Source: Apostichopus japonicus (lineage: Eukaryota; Echinodermata; Holothuroidea; Aspidochirotida; Stichopodidae). From it: DNA of 60,000 bases. The stretch spans positions 4,251,264 to 4,311,263 of the forward strand of contig NC_092583.1 in NCBI RefSeq assembly GCF_037975245.1. The letters are read 5' to 3'. Positions 27,201 through 36,200 of the stretch are shown one piece after another (position 1 is the stretch's first letter; every line of letters begins with the position of its first letter). Under the pieces are notes generated by a model. The model had not been told where the DNA came from. It saw only the letters and a list, made by a program, of their open reading frames with translations, and ran no database searches. A program made the position numbers and the translations under genes.

Positions 27201-30200
27201 TTTGTTTATTTGTGTACTTCTTTGCTACAATTATTTTAGAGGGGTGTAGCACATCATAGAGTGGGTGTCCTACCATACACTAAATTAATACTTATTTTCC
27301 ATTATTAACTTAACAATCGGGTCACTAATTTAACTGTCACTGTAAAGTTCGCTAATATCTCACATTTCAGTGGCTAACAAGTAAAACACTCACCATTGTA
27401 CAATCTCTCGTTGTAACTTAACACGACTTCTGACATGGGTGGGTTACTCCAAAATTCGACTGACCACTGCTTCAGTGGTATTGAATATCTAGATCCAACA
27501 ATCTGCTAGAATATGTTGCCATGGTTCCAGTGCAGTGGCCTGCCTGTTATTACCTTACATTCCAATTGAGTGCAAGGTAACATGATTATTTTGACAATCA
27601 CTCATGTTTAAGACCTGGATCAGAAAATGGCACAACTAATATCTGATAAATCGCATAGCGATAATTAATGGGTGTATAAGCAACAAACGGCTAGATTATA
27701 ACAGTCTAGTACAGCTGGTTTTAGGGTAGCCCATGTCGCTATGTCAGAACTGAACTATGTGGTAATAACACTGGTATGAACAGGTGCTGCCAATATATCA
27801 TTACGCAAGAGGCGGGCCGGCTGCCTACGTATTCTTGACAGCGTACGGTCAATACTATTCCTCATGGGAGAGAGGCATGATGGGAATGCTTAGGTTCTGC
27901 ACAGTGAGTTAACAAAAAAAAAGTTCCATAATATTTAACCGTTCCACAGGGACAAATTTCCCGACCAAAATTCAGATGTTTTCTCAATTTTTGATTGGTT
28001 GTGTGTTGAACTTTTCTGTGGTAACCAAGAGAAACAATATTGTTAAAAGGTCAACTTCAGGGTGGATTTAGTGTAACTTTAAGTAATTGGGAAAGTGGAA
28101 TATGTAACAGTTATTGTAAATGAATATATGGATAGGTTGATGAGGGATTTCAATAAGTTAAAATGGTCACCACAAATGGCGAATTAAATTTCTTTTTTTT
28201 TCTCTTTTTTTTTTTTTTCCTTGTTTATCTTGCATCATTTGATTATAAAATAAGCTATGTCTGTATAGCAATTTGTATGGCCAAAAATATGAATTCTTCA
28301 AAGTTGGTAATATTTTATGAAAGCATCTGGCAAAAGCAAAGAGGGAATGATATCACCATGGGTATCATCCATTTATCCAAAGAGAGACTGCAAACTAGGT
28401 GGCATATTGATGTAATTAATAAATATAGAGAATATTCACAGCCTTTGGCAAACATTTCACATTTTAAGGATACATTTTAAGGATAAATCAACAAACAAAG
28501 ATGATAAGAGAGAAAAGCTATTGAATAGTATCTACCATAATGACATCACAGATCACCCACTGTGACCCACTTCTTGGGATAAGGGAGGGTTTCTCTGGTG
28601 GGTCAGAATACTTTTTCTTTTTTTTTATCAATGATACATCGAGTCAGAGAAAAGATATCGCAATGAGATTTTCAGTTAACACTGCGGAATATTTTTCCTG
28701 TTAAGAATGTTACATTTGCCTGCCATGTTACCGAAGTATCCCTATAACTCATTCGACTTGACTGAACCAAAGTCTGGATTTGATTTATAATTATTATAAT
28801 TTATAATTTTTTTTATAATAATTTTACAATTATTTTTATAATTATATATGATATTTTATATTATATATATTATAATATTTAAAATTTGTAATGATTATAA
28901 TTAATATATTATATATTAATATATATTATATTATATAATTATAATATATATTATATATTATATCATTATATTATTATATATTATATATATTATTATAATA
29001 TATTATATTTTTATAATTATTTATAATTAATATATTATATATTAATATATATTATACTATATATATTATATTATATAATTATAATATATATTTTATATTA
29101 TATAATTATATTATTATATATTATATATATTATTAATATATATTATATTTTTATAACTATTTATAATTGATTTATAATTATTATAATTTACAATTATAGA
29201 AAAAGTTTAAACCTGAGACGATTGTGACACAACACTGTTTTCAAATGTATTAACGCTTCACCTTTTCATCTTATCGGTCGTTTTAGGTCGTTTTCAGGTA
29301 TAATTTCTTCGTCTTCTTCCTGTGCCTCGTCATGGACCGCCAGTATCAGCTCTACTACTTTGTGCCTTTGATTACTTTCTGGTATTTTGTCATTTACATC
29401 ACCATGGCGATGATCCCCAGAGCAACAAAAGCCAAAGCTGAAGGTAGAAACCTCCCATCAAGGCTCATTCACACCATTATAATAAAGATCTTTCGTTCAT
29501 TAACTTTCAAAGTTTTGCATGTCTATTTTGCATGTCTATGATATTCAGTATTGAAAAGAAAAAATTTAAACTGCATATGATTTTTTTGAAATTGAAGAGG
29601 TTAACCTCTTCCACTTCTCCCCTCTTATGAAGGGGTTACCCCCCTTCTCCCTTTCATGAAGGGTTACCCAACTATCCTGTGGTTATTCCTCAATCTAGTC
29701 TTGTAGTAGTTTTATGATATTAAACCACCTTGGTGAAAAAGTCATAAAACGAATGCGTCGGGTGTATTTTAAGTAAGAATAACTTGTTGTGGATACCAAC
29801 TTCCATCTAAGATAACGAAGCCTCTTCTGCTTTTTATTTAATTACAGACGTACAAAAAAATAAAAAAGACTGGTATGTTTGTTTAGACTAGATCTGAATC
29901 GAACACAGAAATCTGAGCTCAACACTGTGGCCCAAAATCAACATCTCTCGTGTGAACACAAGTTCTTTTTCCGATCTTTTTCGGAGATTTCATTCCAGAT
30001 AGAGATCAGGGTTGAAAAAGAGATTACAAATATCTATTTAAATTATTTCCATGTGGAGAAAGTTTTTTCTTGTTGAATTGGTTATAGGCATTGAAGACTC
30101 GCCCCAAACCGCGTGCGGCCTTCTGAAAAATTAACTTTCCATTGCTTGCAAGTGACGTTTTGTTCGTGTCGCTACAAAATGCAGACAGTACAGTAATGAA

Positions 30201-33200
30201 ACGTGCTACCTTGTTATGTTTAGCTGGACCTGAGATGTCCATCGCTGTATTGTTTGTACACTGTTTTGTGGGTATTGACCACAGCTGTGTGTACTGACTG
30301 TATACTAGTGTCTAATTACCGATGGTAGCAAGCTGTGTGTGTGTATTTTCTGGGATCGATGGTGGTGTCTAACACTTCTGTTACACCTCATTCGAAACTA
30401 GGTCAGATTACCGGCATTAGACGTTTCTTTTTGCGCGAGTCTTCACACCCTTTAAGATGTCAGTAGACTTTCGTATGAAAGGTAATTTAAGGTGTAGTTA
30501 TATGTCTCCTATGATGTAGTATTTTGAATATACACCTGTAGTCTACATTTTAACAAAGAAAAATAAAGAAACTGGTGGATTGTTTTCTCGACAGAGGATA
30601 ATAAATATTACTACATAATGATCGTCAAGTTGCTCGTCCTCCTGGCCGTCATCTTCGTCCTTGCATTCTCAAGGGTAAGTCTGCCTCTTCCTTTCATCAA
30701 AATAATCAGCTGATTTCTAATAATGACTATTTAATTAATTTTAATTAATTTTAATCAGTTTAATATTAATTAATAATGACAATTTGTAACCCAAGAAAGA
30801 TGCAAAAGGAAACCGTTTTGTAATGGACAGTTAAGTCTGTTTTGTATCAGTGGTAGTGCTGAGGACCTTTTCAACGTTTCAGTTCGCTTAGGCATCTAAG
30901 TCCCAACCTGTCTAGTTTAACTCTCCACGTTTCAGTTTGCTTAGACGCATAAGTCACAACTTGACTAGTTTAATTCTCCAGTCTCCAAACACAGCTATGA
31001 GGATATAAAAGAGAGAAAGAACTGAAACCTGTTCCACTCTGGTTGCTAGAGCAATGTTCTGTATGGGGTACATGAATTTATTCTTTTCTTGCATAATAAT
31101 AATAATAAAGGATTAAATAATGTGATTGATGCACCCACATACCCTCCACTCAAGTTGCTAGAGCTATGTTCTGTACGGGGTACATGAATTTATTCTTTTC
31201 TTTCATAATAATGATGATAATAATAAAGGATTAATAAATGTGATTGTGATGCGCACATACCAACTCTGTAGAGTGTTGGATGTGGCTAACTACTGGCATT
31301 AAGCAAGGAGTTGAATAGCCCCAAAAACAGGTGTAAACAGTTAATTGGTCGAGTTTGATGCTAAATCCCGTACTGTGTCAACCTTCAAGTGGTATCTCTT
31401 GCTAAGAAATATAACCTTCTAGAAACTAACACGCCCTTGGTACAATTCAGGTGGACTTTATCGTCATCATCACTCAAGGACTGCGACAACATTTGTCCGT
31501 CTCACCGCCATGAGAAAGGATATACTTTTTCATATCTAGAGATCGTAGGAGACGGGGGGGGGGGGGGTTGGAGCTGCAGCCACAATTTTTTTTGTGAAAA
31601 TTCGGGCAATATGCTGAGAATTTTTCGGGCACCTACTGAAAGAAGAATAATTTGTAGTGTGTTTTTCAATTTTTTTGGTGAAAAATTCGGCAATATGCTG
31701 AGAATTTTTCGGGCACCTAGTACTGAAAGAAGAATAATTTGCAATGGGTTTTTCAATTTTTGGGGGGAAAATTCGGGCAATATGCTTAGAATTTTTCGGG
31801 CACCTACTGAAAGAAGAATAATTTGCAATGTGTTTTTCAATGGTTATACTTATATTATTATGATCATTGTTGTTGTATTTGACCCAAATAATTATAACCA
31901 ATATGGAAGGGTAATAACACGGAAAATGATTGTATGTTATTGGCATGTGATGTAATAATCGATGAATGCCTATATGATATGCACATTAACATGTTGAACG
32001 CGCGAAAAATTTTGGTTTTATTTTTCGGGCAAGTCGTTACAGCCCCCCAAATCAAATTAGGCTCCTATGCCTATGCTAGAGATCGAATACCTCCTGCATC
32101 ACCTTCTGTTGTCAATTCTTAGCCGGTCGTTGTCGCTGCGTCGATAACATCCGAACACCCTCGCTCTGTTTGATAAACATTCACCCTGACGTGAAACAAC
32201 TTCCTGAGAACACAGGCAAACAAGCAAATAGACAATTTAAATATTTGCTAAATCTCTGGACTGCTCATTTGAAGGCTAAATTGATGATAAGGTCACCCCC
32301 TCAGTACAAGCCTTAATGTTCAGATTATTTCATTGTTTTATCAAATGCTAATAACTCAATGTTCTGTTAACTTCATATAAACATCCTAGTGCATTGGAAT
32401 GACGTTCAACATCGTTTGTGTCCTTGTCAAATTTGTAACACATTGTAAACTTTTAAAACATTTGAGGCCATTAAAGTCTCATGTTTTCCCATTTGAGATT
32501 TGTGTTATGTCTGTGGAACTGATCTACGGTAGCATACGCCCATCAAAAGCCCCATTGACTTACACACTAAATCACAAAAGTAATGTTGTCTCTAAGTCTA
32601 GATAGAAGTTTTCACTAGCTAAACGCTACCCATCACCGGATAGCTGACAAGTTGGCCTTTCATGGCACCATCAATTTTCTGTATCATGACCATGTAGATT
32701 TTTTGCTATCCGAGCGGGAAATTTTCGTCACTTCACTCAGTGGTAAACAATTTTCCTACGCTGCTCCTGGGAGGCCTAAAGGGGTCTAAAATTGCCTCAA
32801 GTGACCCAATTTTCTCACCACATGTACTTCCATACATGCTCTTCAACGTGCAAGCCACAAAAAAAACTAGATCATGATTAATAACAGGTCAAGAAAGATG
32901 TTCTCCTGCTGCTTTTTGGCACTTTTCCTGAAGGAGAACAATCGAGCAGATGGATATAGACTCTAATAGAAGTATGCCACCCTACTGGTCCTGTGTGTTA
33001 GAATATTTAGTCCAGTCACTTTAATTGATGTGACAGCTATTTAAAGGGACATTTCTCAAACAATAAAAGTGGTGAAGAAATATAGTCTGGACTGATGGCA
33101 GTAGCATTTAACACTAAACAACATATCAAAATTATATTTGTGCATAAAATCACCTTTTATGGAAGAAAAAGGAATAGAATTTGTTAAGTAAAATAAGGTT

Positions 33201-36200
33201 GAGAAGAATAAGGTTTGAAATAAGTGATGATATCAGTGTTCACAGAACTTTCATTCTTGGGGTCACAGGTTTGATCCCACGGTAAGGTATTCATGAAGAC
33301 AGCGTTGTGGTTAAAGCAGTGGAATTGTGATCTAAGGTTTACAGGTTTGAGTCATGGCCAGATCATTATGTTGTTTCCTTGGGCAAGGCACTTAATGTCC
33401 ATTGCCTCTCTTCAACCAGGTGTATAAATGGGGACCTGTGAGATAAACTTGCAGTTGGGCGCTGTTTACGTGCTTGCCATGTGGAAGGATTGTCTCTGTG
33501 TTTGACAGGTTATCGTTGACCATGGTAATATTGTGATGCGCCTTGAGCACCGTTATCTGTGTGGATATGTCTGCGCTAATATAAATCCTCAGTATTATTA
33601 CTATTATTATTTATAATTTTTACGCTCTTCTCAAATCGTCATGGTTTAAATCTTCACTCGATTGTGTGAAAAGGATGTAAATTTTATGATAAAAGTTAAA
33701 CCACGTTTGACTGTTATTTTAATTCTTCTCTTCTGTTTCTTTTCCGCTTCTCTTGCAGACACTCTTTGACTTAATTTTTGACATTCCGCCGACAAACGAG
33801 TTATTCCGGTGGCCCGGTACAAATTTATACGAATGGTGGTTTAGATGGCAGCTCGATAGATATGTAAGCTGTACATTTGTTCTCATTCAAACAACTCACT
33901 GTACTGAGTAAATAAGGTCCTTGCATGGTCCCAATTGTGAGAGCGTGGTGGCCAATTGGCTAAGGCGTCGGACTTGTGATCCAAGGATTGCTGGTTCGAT
34001 TCCTGCCTAGTTCATTACGTTGTGTCCTTGGGCAAGATGCTTTATCTCACTTGCCTCTCTCCACCCAGTGGTTAAATGGGTACCTGTGAGGTAACTTGTC
34101 ATTGGGCACAGTATATAACTGCTGCTGACTGGAGGGATTGTCTCTGGGACAGGTTATTATTGACCAGGGGTAATATAACGTCTGTAAAGTGCTTTGAGAC
34201 CTATTGCTGGTGTAAAGCGCTATATAAAAAAAATATATATAAAAAAAAAGTGCAATATTCCTTGGTAGTCTACAGTCATACACACTCTGCTGCAGCCCTT
34301 GCGAAAATAAGTTTGAAAGGGGCACAGTATATTTGAGGATGGGGGGGGGGGGGGCATTGATGGCACATATAAGTAAAATTGAAGGACAGGATGGTCAAAT
34401 TTTCATTTTCAAAGGGCACTAATGTTTAAGTCTTACAACGTGTTCACAACACAGAGTTTATGAAAAAAATACACATAGAAATAATATTAGATGGCCCAGC
34501 TGATTTCATGATAAATGAAGGGGGGTGGATGTCTGATGTCTCACATGTGCCTAGAATAGAGCTAAAACCTCTTTAAATAATGGGAAAATATTTCAATATT
34601 TTGTAATAAGTGAGCAGAAAGAATAAAAGAAATTAAATGATAAGTCAGTGAAGCATTTCTTTCCCTTCAGTAGGGTCAATTTTGAGGGACACAGGTATTT
34701 TTAAAAAATATAAAAAAAAAGTGAAGGCCACCAAGAGTTTTTGTCAAGCTCTGCAATGCATACATGGGAAACACCACGTTTTCTCGTTGTTAAAAGATTT
34801 CGATAGGTATGATGTTCTTATAAACTGAGCATCCCTCCTCATTCCCCCCCCTTCCCCTTTGGCTCAACATGGCTCAACATTTTACATTAATCTTGCATTT
34901 TTACTTGTGTTAACACAACTGCAGGATAACAACATTTTTTTCTCTCTTTATTTAACAGGTTGTACCATTTGGAATGGCTTTTTCTTTCCTATTACTTACA
35001 TCCAAGGCAAAGGGCTGGATCGACGACTCACATGCCGGGGATATCTTCTCACGCAAACTATCTATTTTTATTACCCTTTCAGGGTTGACTTTACATGCTG
35101 TAAGTTTTGAAGATAATATTTATTTATTTATTTTTTTATCTTACCAATAAGTTATTATTTGCCATGGTTTATAAATTGTGTGGATAGAAATTGTTTTTTT
35201 TTTTCCAAATAAAATGCACTCTTAACAAATCCCTCTGACCTTCCTCTTGGTTATCGAGGTTTATTATGTTCTCCTTAATTTTAAAAAGACCAACATTTTG
35301 ACTACAGAATAACCTCATTCTAACATTGAGGTACAAAAAGATTTTTCATTAGGCTAAAACTTTCTATTTTTGATTTGAGGAGACAAATGACCCCCTTGAC
35401 TTCTCTTAATTAACCTACATGTGCATAAGTTTGAAAAGTAACACTTGATTTGAAAGCATAAGCAGCCATTCCAAAAGTTGGTGATACCTCATATCTTAAC
35501 ACTCAACTGTATGTTTATGAATAGTAATAAACTTGTAATAACAACCAAAAAGATATCACAGAATTTTTCATCTGTTACGCACATGATTTTCATGTTACCC
35601 CTCTTCTATTTCCGTTCCAGATTCACATAGGGAGAGCGTTCTTTTGTACAGATAAGCCATCCTGTAACAGAATTCATGTGTATATCAGTTTTATCCCAGT
35701 AAGTATTTGGACCCCAGGCCTATCAATATCCAGGCTATCTACTGGCTAATTGCCAGTGGATCATGCAGTTTGCCAGTAGACAAACAGAAAAGTCACTTGT
35801 GTTTCTGTGCCGGTAGACATAATTAAGGGCATAAATATAATGTGATAAAATATGTATGATTTCTGAACAGGGTCTAGCAAAGGTCTGTATTATTGCTTAT
35901 AATCAGCAGATGTTATTGCGATTGCGATGCTCCCAAAAGCACATGCTGTGACTGATTATGCTGCTACAATTCAGAAAAGTGCCAATAGGAACTTGATTTT
36001 AACCAGTAGATTTGCTTTTTATAAAAAGCACATGATTTTTTCTTTTTCATTTTTTTTTGGCAGGTGGCTAAAATTTAACTTAAAGTTTATGCCTGGGACC
36101 TAATTAAACTTAGTTTTGTTAATCATTATCTCACATATTTTTCTTCTCACATCTTTATATATTAGCCACATAAAAGCCGTCGTGGGTTTGGTCGGGTTGG

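Noticed and set aside
31389-31955. 188-codon open frame with three internal peptide repeats
   Set aside because: The repeats come from 72-bp DNA monomers of a dispersed element. The flanks match the non-coding copy at the window start and there are no splice or homology signs.
33939-34020. tRNA-like sequence with consensus box B
   Set aside because: Repeated at 48680 with the same non-tRNA body; a SINE head rather than a functional tRNA.
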